Below are positions 8,167 to 17,129 of a stretch of DNA of 36,535 nt, piece by piece. This stretch comes from Planctomycetaceae bacterium (GTDB lineage Bacteria > Planctomycetota > Planctomycetia > Pirellulales > Pirellulaceae), in assembly GCA_024638965.1 (NCBI GenBank), contig JAHEJI010000032.1, positions 1 to 36,535 on the forward strand. Reading direction: 5' to 3'. The notes beneath the pieces are model-generated. The model saw only the letters and a program-made list of their open reading frames with translations. It made no database searches and was not told where the DNA came from. The position numbers were made by a program, and so were the translations under genes. Within the stretch, counting starts at the first letter, position 1, and the number at the start of each line of letters is the position of its first letter.

Positions 8167-11100
8167 ATGACCAAAAGAAAATCTCGAAGACGACAAATTT
8201 CGAAAAAGGCTTTACAAAAAAAGCAGTTCAATCGCTTGCGACAGTCCAAGACGGTCGATTATCAGGTGCTTGAGCCAAGGCAGCTTTTGGCGATTGACAT
8301 CGGAGCTAATTTTTCGGGTGCCCAACTTGGAACCGAATCCAATTCGGTACTTTCTAACGTCAATGGTGACATTGGTCCTTTGAATTATGTTGAAGTCGCG
8401 GAAGGCGCTTTTATCGTTCATGATCGGAGCACCGGAACGCGTGTGCAGCAATTTAGTCTGGACGATTTTTGGTTGTCTGCTGGTGCTTTCATTCCAAATG
8501 GTAACACGACGTCAGATCCGAAGGTCATTTACGATCATCAGTCGGAACGCTGGTTTGCCGCTTCGAACGGTGAAGGCGCTGGAAACTGGATTTACGTTGC
8601 GGTTTCGCGCACATCAGATGCTACCGGCGTTTGGGAGTCGTCTCAATTTGTTGGCGATTCCACCGGCATTCATTTCAACGACGACGTGACTCTTTCGGTT
8701 GACAAAGATGCTGTTTATTTGACGACGAATAATTCGGGACCTTTCGGCGACGACAGCTCGATTTATTCGATTCCCAAGTCTGATCTTTTCTTACAGAACC
8801 CCACGATCACCAACATGAGCCGCTTTGAAGGGCTGGATCCGGGCCAATATGGATCCACCATTCAAGTAGCGGTCAACTTTGAAGATTCGGACGGTAAAGC
8901 GACTGCGATTGCACGAGCCGGACTCGGCGGCGTTATCGTTTATGACATTGTCGGGGCTGACGAGGCGGGGGCGACGCTCACTGAACCGGTGTTCATTAAT
9001 ACGGCGGTTAACGTCCGAGACGCAGATTTCAACGCCGTCGCGGTTGATTTTCCCATGGTCGCAACGCAGCCCAATGATGAGACGGTGATTGTCAATCAAG
9101 ACATCACAGGAACCGTTTACGAATGGAAAGGCTCGCTTTGGGGGGTGATGTCGATAACCTCTAACTTCAACCTCAACCCATTCCCGGAAATCCCGGATGA
9201 TGGTGGCGAGTTCCGAAATGGTATTCTCTGGTTTGAAATTGATGTCAATGAAAAAGTGTTGGTTGAAGGCGAACGTGGGCCAAATGCCAATACCATCTGG
9301 TCTCGTCCTGATTCCGACGAAGTCAGGGAAGTCTTTTTCAATCCCTCAATTGCCGTCAACGAATATGGGATTCTGACCATTCAATACAACAGTGTTGCCC
9401 GCGACTTGCAAGAAGACCCGGGAGTGCTTGGCCGCGGTCACTACATCGGCACGACAGCTGTCGTAGGAGCAGCAACCACCGGGATTGATCGACGAGCCGT
9501 TTTTCATGACGATCCGGTCGTCTTGCAGCCCGGCTTAGAGGATTTTGCTCCTAACTCCGGAGACGTGGAGTTTGGTGAACTCACCGCCGTCCGTGTCGAT
9601 CCATTGAATCCCAATTCGTTCTGGGGTATCTCGCCGTTTGCCGATCTTGGCGACCGCTGGACGACGCAGATTACTCAAATGAACCCGGTTGATCTCGCGC
9701 CATATATCGAAGCGGATAACGAAGATAACATGATTGTGATCTCACCGAAGCCGGAAGATTTTTCCTTGATGCAAGTTGAGATCGATGGTGTGGTGACGGA
9801 CGTTCTTCCATACGAAGTTCTTGGTGCCCCAATCATTATGGGACATGGTGGTGCGGATCATTTCCTGATGGACTACACTCTCGGCGACCCCATCACCCTG
9901 GGCGGATTGGTTCTTGATGGCGGTTTTGGCACGGACGTGGTTGAAACAAATGATCCAAACGGCGGTGCGTATATTGTCAACGAATACGACCATCCGACGT
10001 TTGGTGACACCTATCCTCAGTATTTGGAATACTGGATTTCTCATCCAATGCCGCCTTGGCCAATGGAACTTCCTGGCGATCGCCCGTTCCCGGTAGCGGA
10101 TGAAAATTTCGTTTTGAATACCGATGGTACCTACAACGATCTTTCTGAATTTATCGATGTCGAGGAACTCTGGGGCGGATCCGGTCCTGACTCATTCCGT
10201 TTTGAGAATGGTCATATGATCGGCAACGCACTCGGCTTTGAAGGAGACGACAGGTTTGAGTTTGCGAGTGATGTCATAGGGGATATCACGGGCGACTTGG
10301 TCCCGGATTGGATTGGTGCGATTCTTGGTAGTATCAATGGACACCAGGGCTTTAACACGCTCGATTTTACCGATAGTAACGTGATCGCGTCACTCGAAGT
10401 TTTGGGCGTTTCGGAATACGACAACGGATTCGACGGAAAGTCGCTAAATCCGTTCTTCACATCGTTTATGGGACCAATTGGCGGCGACAATGATACCGAC
10501 CAATGGCGAAATATCAGCTATGTTCGTGGTTCGAATAATATCGATGATTCGCTTCAAGGCATGAATGCTCCGACATTGGTTACGCTTGACGATGAGAATT
10601 CTCTCTATCAGGCGGACGGCGGAACGATGGGCTTCTTCCATTGGGAGAATATCTATGCCTCCGAGTTTGTTGACTATTTCAACGTAATCTCAAACACGCT
10701 GAATCCGGTTCGCTTGTTTGGGCTGGAACACAACGACCATTATCGATTCTCGTCCGATGCGCCTGACTATTTCGGGACCACGGATAATATCGGTGGATTG
10801 ATTTTTGCACTTGGAGGCGAAGGCAGAAACACCTTGACGGCCAGTAATTTCGCTGGATCGCAAACGGATATCCTTGTCTTGTCCCAGCGAATTTCGGGAA
10901 TGGGTGAGATCGTTTACAACGCCTTCGGCGAAAACGGTGTGAATGGAACATTTGACTTGACCATATTTACTTCACAGTTTGACGATTTCCTTCGTATCCA
11001 TTCGTTTGATCAGGACAATACCATGGTCGTTCGGTCGTTCCGTGGAGATGATCTATATTCGATCGAGGATTTGAGTAAGGCCAGCGTCAAGATTTACGGC

Positions 11101-13143
11101 GGCAATGGCGACGATACGTATGTGATTGAGCGAATTCAGGAGGTTGACTTTCGCAACCTTGAGATCTTCGACAGCATCGATGCTGAACATGATCTAGTCA
11201 CTTTGGCCGGTACGATTCTGGATGAACTTTGGGTGATTGATAATCAAACATTCGAAGACCTCACCGTGGCATTCGAAGGGATCGAAAGGTTTGGTATCGA
11301 CGGACGCGGTGGTGACGATACCTTCCACCTTCAAGAATCCATTTACGAGCTCGTCCTCGTCGGTGGTGATGGCGACGATGTCTTTAACGTCTCGTCGGAC
11401 GCACCTTTTAATTCGGGAACCGTCGGCGGAATCTTGAAATCGGTTGAGATTGAGGCTGGTACCGGAACCAATGCACTCACGATTGCTAACCCGACGGGCG
11501 TTGGCGGAACCATCGACCTGGGTGTTGACAGTATCGTAGGCCTTTTGCCGGCGCCTCTCGTGTTCACTGCCGCCGGTGGTAACTTTGCGGCGATTGACAA
11601 TCGTCTAACCGGCATTCGAATCACGGGTTCAGATGCCGACGGTGACGAATTTAACGTAACTGGTCTTTACGAAGACAATGACCTGCTGATTAGCACCCTG
11701 GGGGGTGATGATCGCATTATCATCCCTGCGGAAGTTGCCGGCGACGTCATACTTGACGGTGGTGACGATTCAGATATCTACCAGATCTCGTTCGTGGGTG
11801 GTGGAAATCGGCAAATTTCCATCAGCGATTTTGGTCTCGGAGGACTGAACCGAGCCGAGTTTTACGGAACTGACGATGACGAAGTGATTACCGTGAGCAA
11901 CTTTGAGGTCGAGCGATTTGATGAAACGGTTGAGATGAACGGCGCGTTTGGATTTATCGGCGTCGAGTCGTATGCGGGTAATGATCAGCTGTCAATTGCG
12001 AACACGCTAGGCGCGCAAAACCGCCTCCTGGCGGGACCTGGTAACGACACGATTACGATCAGCGGAACCGACAACGTCGATGGTTTGCAACTATTCGGCG
12101 ATGAGGGTAACGATGTGTTCTACTTCCTCGATATTGATCCTGATACTTTCACTCGCGGAACCGGTGGTGATGGCGACGATGTCTATATCGTTCGCCCGTC
12201 CGCATTCGGTGATATGGTCCTCGACGGTGAAGAAGATTGGGACACTTACCACATCGACCTCGTGGGTAGCGGAAACCGCAATGTTGATACTCGCGATTCG
12301 GGGATTTCTGGATTTGATAAGACGATCATCACTGGAACACCCACCGGAGACGTGATTGACATTCGGGCGAAGCGAGTCTTTTCTGCGATGGAACGAGTCG
12401 TCTACGATGTCGACACCGAACGCCTTGAAGTCCACGGAGAAAATGGTCCGGATACAATTACTTTGTTCTCCAGTCTTGCAAGTCAGACGCAAATTACTTC
12501 GCACTTTGGCCTCGACTACATAACGATTCAAAGCACTGGACCGACTGAGTCTATTGATATTGATTTGGGTTCTGGCGACGACACGATCGTCGTGAAATCA
12601 ACTAAAAGCCAGTCGACAACAACCATCGCCGGTCAAGAAGGTGATGACACGTTCCACATTGGTTCCACCCCGGAAAACTTTGGTCGGCTGGGACGAATTC
12701 GCGGTCCCGTTTCCATCACGGGTGGTGAGAATTCCTTCGGTGGTGAAGACATTATCATGGTGAACGACAAAGGATCATTAGGTTCCTTCGGCTACCATAT
12801 CGGTCCTGGTGCGATTGGCTGGACGAGTGGTCCTGCCGCTGATGGAAACCTCTTGTTCGCGGGAATCAGTTTTGATTCGGCCATTGAAATGGCACGACTT
12901 GATGGGACTCCGTTTGCAAATAGATTCGACGTGACGCCAAGTCAGGACACTCGGTTGTTTATTCATGGTAATTTGCCAGGATCGGGCGAAGCGACCAAAG
13001 ACACCATTTATCTTCATGAAGCGGCACTACATGGGGCTAATTTGACGATTACTGATCAGGCATTTGGCGAAGGCTTCTGGGACTTCACCGATGGCAGCGA
13101 AATTGTCGAATTCTCGAGCATTGAAGCTGTTTTTGAAGTCTAG
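8167..13143 (+). CDS. Giant LEPR-XLL surface protein 1
   Basis: 1658 residues. The first ~30 residues are almost purely Lys/Arg/Gln/Ser (TKRKSRRRQISKKALQKK), followed by YQVLEPRQLLA. This is the LEPR-XLL motif (LEPR at 35-38) found at the N-terminus of very large surface proteins in planctomycetes and related phyla. Residues ~45-510 form a beta-propeller-like region (FNDDVTLSVDKDAVYLTTNN, SIYSIPKSDLF, FFNPSIAVNEYGILTIQYN). The rest is a long series of Gly/Asp-rich turns (GGDGDDVFNVSSDAP, GGNGDDTYVIE, GGDGDDVYIV) resembling degenerate RTX calcium-binding repeats, which suggests a Ca-stabilised beta-solenoid. No classical signal peptide or C-terminal anchor is visible. SD is weak (GAAAG). It is paralogous to the gene at 31704 across nearly its whole length. 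The likely role is cell-surface architecture or adhesion; that is inference. Confidence 0.85.
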   Translation: MTKRKSRRRQISKKALQKKQFNRLRQSKTVDYQVLEPRQLLAIDIGANFSGAQLGTESNSVLSNVNGDIGPLNYVEVAEGAFIVHDRSTGTRVQQFSLDDFWLSAGAFIPNGNTTSDPKVIYDHQSERWFAASNGEGAGNWIYVAVSRTSDATGVWESSQFVGDSTGIHFNDDVTLSVDKDAVYLTTNNSGPFGDDSSIYSIPKSDLFLQNPTITNMSRFEGLDPGQYGSTIQVAVNFEDSDGKATAIARAGLGGVIVYDIVGADEAGATLTEPVFINTAVNVRDADFNAVAVDFPMVATQPNDETVIVNQDITGTVYEWKGSLWGVMSITSNFNLNPFPEIPDDGGEFRNGILWFEIDVNEKVLVEGERGPNANTIWSRPDSDEVREVFFNPSIAVNEYGILTIQYNSVARDLQEDPGVLGRGHYIGTTAVVGAATTGIDRRAVFHDDPVVLQPGLEDFAPNSGDVEFGELTAVRVDPLNPNSFWGISPFADLGDRWTTQITQMNPVDLAPYIEADNEDNMIVISPKPEDFSLMQVEIDGVVTDVLPYEVLGAPIIMGHGGADHFLMDYTLGDPITLGGLVLDGGFGTDVVETNDPNGGAYIVNEYDHPTFGDTYPQYLEYWISHPMPPWPMELPGDRPFPVADENFVLNTDGTYNDLSEFIDVEELWGGSGPDSFRFENGHMIGNALGFEGDDRFEFASDVIGDITGDLVPDWIGAILGSINGHQGFNTLDFTDSNVIASLEVLGVSEYDNGFDGKSLNPFFTSFMGPIGGDNDTDQWRNISYVRGSNNIDDSLQGMNAPTLVTLDDENSLYQADGGTMGFFHWENIYASEFVDYFNVISNTLNPVRLFGLEHNDHYRFSSDAPDYFGTTDNIGGLIFALGGEGRNTLTASNFAGSQTDILVLSQRISGMGEIVYNAFGENGVNGTFDLTIFTSQFDDFLRIHSFDQDNTMVVRSFRGDDLYSIEDLSKASVKIYGGNGDDTYVIERIQEVDFRNLEIFDSIDAEHDLVTLAGTILDELWVIDNQTFEDLTVAFEGIERFGIDGRGGDDTFHLQESIYELVLVGGDGDDVFNVSSDAPFNSGTVGGILKSVEIEAGTGTNALTIANPTGVGGTIDLGVDSIVGLLPAPLVFTAAGGNFAAIDNRLTGIRITGSDADGDEFNVTGLYEDNDLLISTLGGDDRIIIPAEVAGDVILDGGDDSDIYQISFVGGGNRQISISDFGLGGLNRAEFYGTDDDEVITVSNFEVERFDETVEMNGAFGFIGVESYAGNDQLSIANTLGAQNRLLAGPGNDTITISGTDNVDGLQLFGDEGNDVFYFLDIDPDTFTRGTGGDGDDVYIVRPSAFGDMVLDGEEDWDTYHIDLVGSGNRNVDTRDSGISGFDKTIITGTPTGDVIDIRAKRVFSAMERVVYDVDTERLEVHGENGPDTITLFSSLASQTQITSHFGLDYITIQSTGPTESIDIDLGSGDDTIVVKSTKSQSTTTIAGQEGDDTFHIGSTPENFGRLGRIRGPVSITGGENSFGGEDIIMVNDKGSLGSFGYHIGPGAIGWTSGPAADGNLLFAGISFDSAIEMARLDGTPFANRFDVTPSQDTRLFIHGNLPGSGEATKDTIYLHEAALHGANLTITDQAFGEGFWDFTDGSEIVEFSSIEAVFEV

Positions 13144-13297
13144 TGTGTCGCACGGACGTATAGCGTTTAAGGCGACAATATTTCACGCGAAATCGAGCAA
13201 AATGCTGCCAAACCCCATACCAAACGCCCTCAAAAACCAGGTGATCGAGGGGCGATGCGTCAAGGGCTGCCTGAAGTGGTGAAACTTACAGACACTT

Positions 13298-13328
13298 TGC
13301 CAGTCGAGGGTACATTGGCAGTTTTTTT
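13298..13328 (+). terminator. Weak intrinsic terminator
   Basis: TGCCA (13298-13302) pairs with TGGCA (13316-13320) over a 13-base loop, followed by GTTTTTTT. The stem is only 5 bp. It may end the transcript of the giant gene. Confidence 0.4.
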
Positions 13329-13421
13329 GCGTCAATTACCCGGCATTTCCGCAAAAAACGGCTGCTGCGAGAGACTTTGTCGTTTCCATGCTGGTCAAAC
13401 GTCTCAATTCCGCTCATAGTA

Positions 13422-13451
13422 TTGTCATGCGTTCATAGGTGAACGTATTAG
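13422..13451 (+). promoter_or_regulatory. Candidate promoter of the HMA selenoprotein gene
   Basis: TTGTCA (13422-13427), an 18-base spacer and TATTAG (13446-13451), 31 bases before the ATG. It is a plausible sigma70 match but not decisive. Confidence 0.35.
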
Positions 13452-13482
13452 TTTCTATTTTCATTTCCTATTGGAGGGAAAA

Positions 13483-13857
13483 ATGCGTTACGTGTTAAAT
13501 CTAGTGGCGGTCGCCGCATTTGCGGTCGCAGCCACGCTGATGGTCGGATGCGATACCGCGAAGACCGAAGACACGACGCCAGCCGCAGAAACTGGGACCA
13601 GTAGTACCCAGACGGAAGCTCCTGCTTCCGATGCTCTCGCTGGCAATGTGTCAAAAGTCAGTTTTACAGTTACCGGTATGAACTGACCTACTGGCTGAGG
13701 CAGCAAGATCCGAAAGGCTCTTGCCGAGGTACCGGGTGTATCTGTAGACGAAGTGACTAAAGGTTCTGTAACTTGTTCTGGTGACTTTGATTCGGCTGCC
13801 GTAATTGCGGCAATTGAAGGAGAGGGATTTGGAGCAAAAGTTGCTGATAGCAACTAA
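13483..13857 (+). CDS. HMA-domain lipoprotein with UxxU metal site (candidate double selenoprotein)
   Basis: Read through two TGA codons, this is a 124-residue protein from ATG 13483 (GGAGGG five bases upstream) to TAA 13855-13857. Residues 1-23 are a lipoprotein signal with lipobox LMVGC (Cys23), followed by a Thr/Ala/Glu-rich linker to about residue 55. Residues ~59-122 are a complete heavy-metal-associated (MerP/CopZ/Atx1) domain: VSKVSFTVTGMN, then the metal loop, then GSKIRKALAEVPGVSVDEV and a final strand GFGAKV. The family motif is GMxCxxC; here both Cys positions (68 and 72) are TGA (13684-13686, 13696-13698). Everything downstream is in frame and conserved, and an intrinsic terminator follows, so decay is unlikely and selenocysteine is the simplest reading. 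The predicted role is binding soft metals (Cu, Hg, Ag) or redox chemistry outside the cytoplasm. Standard gene callers would stop at residue 67. The alternative is a pseudogene with two TGA mutations at exactly the Cys codons. Confidence 0.85.
13699..13728 (+). promoter_or_regulatory. Candidate bacterial SECIS element in the HMA gene
   Basis: GCAAGA (13703-13708) pairs with UCUUGC (13719-13724). After an unpaired U (13709, opposite C13718), CC (13710-13711) pairs with GG (13716-13717) and closes a GAAA loop (13712-13715). The loop begins 26 bases after the first TGA and 14 after the second. Bacterial SECIS elements lie just inside the coding sequence after UGA, and the E. coli fdhF element has a bulged U below a short stem with a G-containing loop. 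The layout here resembles that. Outer pairing CUGG (13691-13694) with CCGG (13732-13735) is possible. One hairpin would have to serve two UGA codons. Confidence 0.5.
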
Positions 13858-13882
13858 GCATAGTAACGCTTGAAGATAAAAT

Positions 13883-13911
13883 AAACGGCTCGTTTTCGAG
13901 CCGTTTTTTTT
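13883..13911 (+). terminator. Intrinsic terminator of the HMA gene
   Basis: Perfect stem AAACGGCTCG / CGAGCCGTTT with a TTTT loop and a run of eight Ts, 26 bases after the TAA at 13857. Its presence shows the transcript is meant to run through both TGA codons. Confidence 0.95.
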
Positions 13912-14006
13912 GCGCCTGTGCATCCAATGATTCGTCACTTGAGACTGGGACTCAGGAAAGTGGTAGACTCTTGGTTAAGACAAGACTGAATTTTTTGAGG
14001 GATGTA

Positions 14007-14504
14007 ATGGCTGCCGTAATTGATGGGTTAATTTATGCGTGGAAAAAGAATCAGGATTATGGCCCCAAACTCGTTGCCGACCTGGATGAACAGCAAATGA
14101 CTTTGCAATTGGCTGAAAAGGATGCACCGGCAAACCATCCGGCATGGATCTTTAGTCATTTGAACGTCTATCTTCCCGTTATCGCCGCCATCATCGACGG
14201 TCGAGAATTTGAAGATCCGAAAACTCATCCCTTTGGAATGCTTTCGAAGCCAGAGTCTGACCGTTCCATCTATGCGACCAAACAAGAGCTTGTCGAGGAG
14301 TTTGTCGCGGGACATGAAACAGTGGTGGCAGCACTGCAAGACTGTGACGAATCAGTATTTGAAAACAAAATACGCTTACCTCGTTGGCAAGAGCTGATGC
14401 CAACTGCGGGCTTTGCGCTGCCGTATTTGATGCTGAATCATGAAAATATGCATCTCGGCCAATTAAGTGCTTGGCGCCGCATTCAAGGCCTTCCCAGCGT
14501 CTGA
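14007..14504 (+). CDS. DinB-like four-helix metal-dependent protein
   Basis: Start at ATG 14007 (MAAVIDGLIY), preceded by GAGG with six bases of spacing; the frame also has an upstream TTG at 13971 that I reject. The product has 165 residues. The DinB/YfiT pattern is visible: an N-terminal helix, a histidine segment NHPAWIFSHL (His44, His51), and the diagnostic pair LNHENMHLGQL (His145, His149) near the C-terminus. These histidines bind a divalent metal in the family. DinB-like proteins are diverse thiol transferases or hydrolases, and the substrate cannot be read here. It follows the HMA gene after its terminator, so it is an independent unit. Confidence 0.75.
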   Translation: MAAVIDGLIYAWKKNQDYGPKLVADLDEQQMTLQLAEKDAPANHPAWIFSHLNVYLPVIAAIIDGREFEDPKTHPFGMLSKPESDRSIYATKQELVEEFVAGHETVVAALQDCDESVFENKIRLPRWQELMPTAGFALPYLMLNHENMHLGQLSAWRRIQGLPSV

Positions 14505-14668
14505 GTTAACGGTGGCATGACGGCTGAAAATAGTTTTACCCTCTGGTTGTGAATTACTTTAGGAAGTTCAATGGCGGTGCAGTTGTCACCTGTATGCAAC
14601 GTCAGTTTGTTTCTCAATAATGATTCGCGAATGTCATTAGAAATTAACTTCATTTCAGGAAACTTCAA

Positions 14669-15583
14669 ATGTTCCGAAATCTCTGCGTCGGTATTAGCTT
14701 GGTATTGATTCTAAGCGTTGCTTCATTCGCGCAAACTGATGAGACACAAACCAAAAAAACTCCTCCGGGTACGCCTGCTGTCACGCCGGCGCCAACTCCG
14801 GTTGCTGTATCCAAGGGGGTGGCAACTCTATCCCCGGAAAATTCCAAAATTGAATTCGTGGGTATCCACGTCGGCGCAGATCCAAAACCACGACTTGGTG
14901 GATTCGCCAAATTCAGCGGGCAGTTAACACTTGCCGACGACGGAAAATCAGTGAGCGGCGTATCTTTAGTATTCAACATGGATTCGCTCTGGACACAGAT
15001 CCCAAAACTGACAACTCATCTGAAAACGGCAGATTTTTTTGATGTGGCCAAATATCCAACCTCGAAATTTGAAAGTACAAAAGTGACGGCCGGCGATAAG
15101 ACGGGGATGGTCATCGTGGCTGGCAATCTGTCTCTCCATGGCGAAACCAGAGAAGTAACCTTTCCGGCAAAATTTGAGCTGACTGACGAAGGCGTGCTCT
15201 TCAAAAGTGAATTCAAGTTGGATCGTACAGAGTTCGGAATGGACAAAATGACCGATCGTGTTGTCGCCGAAGTTGCGATGAATCTGTCGATCGGCGAAAA
15301 GACGACGGGGGCCGGTCCTCCAGTTGCGCAGGCACCTGGGCAAGGTCGTCGTCGTGGTCCAGTCGGCCGATTGGATCCGGCTGAGTTCTTCAAAGGATTG
15401 GACAAAGACGGTGACGGAAAATTGAGCGGGAACGAGATTCCCGAGCGAATGCGACAAGGTCTCTCAAGAATCGACACGGATGGTGACGGATCTGTTTCGC
15501 TTGAAGAAATTAAAGCCCGTTTCCAGCAAGGTGGCATTCGTGGCGGAGGCAATCCGAGTGGAGGCGGCGGCGCGAATCAATAG
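14669..15583 (+). CDS. Secreted YceI-domain protein fused to two EF-hands
   Basis: Start ATG 14669 with AGGA eight bases upstream. Residues 1-22 are a signal peptide (cleavage near SFAQT), followed by a Pro/Thr linker (30-48). Residues ~50-212 are a YceI lipocalin-like domain: [12 protein letters not shown] at the front, [20 protein letters not shown], the family signature [11 protein letters not shown] and [15 protein letters not shown]. YceI proteins bind isoprenoid or amide lipids in the periplasm. A Gly/Arg linker then leads to two EF-hand loops, [12 protein letters not shown] (245-256) and [12 protein letters not shown] (269-280), with complete calcium ligands, and a Gly-rich tail. The YceI plus EF-hand fusion is unusual and suggests calcium-dependent binding or attachment outside the cell. 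Confidence 0.85.
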   Translation: MFRNLCVGISLVLILSVASFAQTDETQTKKTPPGTPAVTPAPTPVAVSKGVATLSPENSKIEFVGIHVGADPKPRLGGFAKFSGQLTLADDGKSVSGVSLVFNMDSLWTQIPKLTTHLKTADFFDVAKYPTSKFESTKVTAGDKTGMVIVAGNLSLHGETREVTFPAKFELTDEGVLFKSEFKLDRTEFGMDKMTDRVVAEVAMNLSIGEKTTGAGPPVAQAPGQGRRRGPVGRLDPAEFFKGLDKDGDGKLSGNEIPERMRQGLSRIDTDGDGSVSLEEIKARFQQGGIRGGGNPSGGGGANQ

Positions 15584-15605
15584 TGCGTAGCAGAAGCTGA
15601 AGTCA

Positions 15606-15645
15606 GGCGGAGGCCGTTTTCAAAACGGGTTCCGCTTGTTTATTC
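15606..15645 (+). terminator. Hairpin terminator behind the YceI gene
   Basis: GCGGAGGCCGTTTT (15607-15620) pairs with AAAACGGGTTCCGC (15622-15635), with two imperfect positions. It is followed by TTGTTTATT. A long stable hairpin, but the U-run is interrupted. Confidence 0.6.
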
Positions 15646-15711
15646 TCAGGTTAATAACGACCTCCCACCTCTCAACCCTTGGTTGAGGAAATCTACTTTC
15701 GGTCCATCCGA

Positions 15712-15795
15712 TTTTGAAATTCCTAGTTCGAAATTTTGCTGTTCGAGAGACCGGAATATCGAACACCGAACAGGGAATTTCGCACGTTAAAGTCT
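15712..15795. repeat. TTCGA-rich palindromic repeat family P2, copy 1
   Basis: The right half contains ATATCGAACACCGAACAGGG. The left half, GAAATTCCTAGTTCGAAATT, is its imperfect inverse. The same words in inverted order occur at 18991-19086 (CCTTGTTCGGAGTTCGACAT), and a translated trace ISNTEQGIS / MSNSEQGIS is shared between the two sites. It is therefore a dispersed intergenic element. Confidence 0.65.
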
Positions 15796-16004
15796 TGCAA
15801 TCTCGCTTAGATCCAATTCCCGTTAATTCCCTTCTTCCGCTATATATTCGGCGGAGGGGAGCTAACGAATCTCGCGTGTTGGTGTTCAATATGAGATTGT
15901 CGCGCCGTCCATTCAATTTTCACGTCGCCAGCTACAATGTTGTCTTGATTGATCATCATCTGATTCTGGTCCACCACCGAAAACCAAAGACGAGCGAGGC
16001 TAGA

Positions 16005-17129
16005 TTGAAGATTCAACCATTCGCGACTGAGCAATATTTTTCGCTTTACGAATTCAATGCGCCGTACCCACTTTCGTGTTCGGATTGCGAAACCATGACG
16101 GTTTCCGAATTGCTCGAATTTAGCCAGACGACAATCGAGGAATTCGGATCTCTTCGACTCGGTTACACCGAATCACAGGGAGATGCCGGTTTGCGCGAAT
16201 CGATCTGCGAGCTGTATTTCAATATTTCCCCGGAGGACGTGGTTGTGTTGACGTCTCCGATCGAGGGTATTTACTTGACGATGCGGACGTTGCTTGCACC
16301 GGGCGATGAAGTGATTTCGCTGACTCCAGCCTACGATGCGTTAAACAATGTGGTTGAGCATGTTTGCGGAAACGTTGTCCCTTGGCATATTCAGCCAACC
16401 GACCAGGGTTGGAAGCTCGATTTTGACCAGTTTGAAAGACTCGTATCTGACAAAACCAGACTTGCGGTTGTAAATTTTCCGCATAACCCTACGGGCTACG
16501 CGCCTTCAAATAAAGACTTCGAGCGGATGTTACAAATTCTGGATCGTCATCACGTCTGGTTGTTTTGCGATGAGATGTATCGTGGGCTCGAGCTCAATCC
16601 AATGTACAAAATCCCGTCGGCAATTGAATCTTATTCCCGATGTCTGGTCTTGTCGGGTCTCTCAAAGACGTACGGATTGCCCGGACTTCGCATGGGTTGG
16701 CTGGTCATTCCCGACCATGAAATTCGCGATCAGCTGATCAACTGGAAGCATTACACATCAATTTGTCCCGCCGCTCCATCGGAAAAACTTGCCATCGCGG
16801 CTTTGAAGGTCCATGAGACTCTTCGCGATCGCAATGTTGAGCTTGTGAAACACAACCTTGACATCGCCGATCAATTTTTCAAGCGTTGGCCCGATCATTT
16901 TGTTTGGCGACGACCCGAGGCCGGTTCGATAGGCTTGGTTGAAATGAAACTCGACGCGTTCGGAAGCTCCAACGTAAACGACTATTGTCACCGGTTGGTA
17001 AAGGAAACGGGTGTTCTTCTTTTACCGGGCGACGGCCTTGGTTGCAGCCAACCATTTGTGCGGTTCGGGTTCGGAAGAAAGAATTTCGCAGAATGTTTGA
17101 GTGCTTATGAAACTTATTTGCAGTCGTAG
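16005..17129 (+). CDS. PLP-dependent class I/II aminotransferase
   Basis: Start chosen at TTG 16005 (MKIQPFATEQYF), with GAGG five bases upstream; this gives 374 residues, normal for the fold, whereas upstream codons translate a repeat. Fold type I motifs are in place: the glycine-containing turn LRLGYTESQGDAGLRES (residues 50-66), VLTSPIEGIYLTMRTLLAPGD before the cofactor site, NFPHNPTG (157-164), FCDEMYRGLE with Asp189 and Tyr192, the Schiff-base lysine in SGLSKTYGLPGLRMGW (Lys221), and the C-terminal arginine in FVRFGFGR that binds the substrate carboxylate. It transfers amino groups between an amino acid and a 2-oxo acid; the specific substrate is not readable. It stands alone between non-coding gaps. 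Confidence 0.85.
   Translation: MKIQPFATEQYFSLYEFNAPYPLSCSDCETMTVSELLEFSQTTIEEFGSLRLGYTESQGDAGLRESICELYFNISPEDVVVLTSPIEGIYLTMRTLLAPGDEVISLTPAYDALNNVVEHVCGNVVPWHIQPTDQGWKLDFDQFERLVSDKTRLAVVNFPHNPTGYAPSNKDFERMLQILDRHHVWLFCDEMYRGLELNPMYKIPSAIESYSRCLVLSGLSKTYGLPGLRMGWLVIPDHEIRDQLINWKHYTSICPAAPSEKLAIAALKVHETLRDRNVELVKHNLDIADQFFKRWPDHFVWRRPEAGSIGLVEMKLDAFGSSNVNDYCHRLVKETGVLLLPGDGLGCSQPFVRFGFGRKNFAECLSAYETYLQS

Larger units (their letters stand above)
13144..13482. other. Gap between giant gene 1 and the HMA gene
   Basis: 339 bases with a weak terminator (13298-13328) and a candidate promoter (13422-13451), both listed. No other gene is seen. Confidence 0.5.
15584..16004. other. Gap with terminator and palindromic repeat
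   Basis: 421 bases holding the yceI terminator (15606-15645) and P2 repeat copy 1 (15712-15795). The aminotransferase frame is open back to 15714, but that stretch translates the repeat and is not protein-coding. Confidence 0.6.

Noticed and set aside
8167..13143. Global reassignment of TGA as a sense codon
   Set aside because: Several genes in the window end normally at TGA, and the two suspicious TGAs sit at Cys-type rather than Trp- or Gly-type positions.
13483..13686. Calling the HMA gene a 67-residue protein or a pseudogene
   Set aside because: The two TGAs fall exactly on the conserved Cys codons, the rest of the domain is intact to a TAA, and SD and terminator are in place.
15714..16004. 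Upstream extension of the aminotransferase to 471 residues
   Set aside because: The extension translates a palindromic repeat; the TTG at 16005 has a good SD and gives a normal family length.
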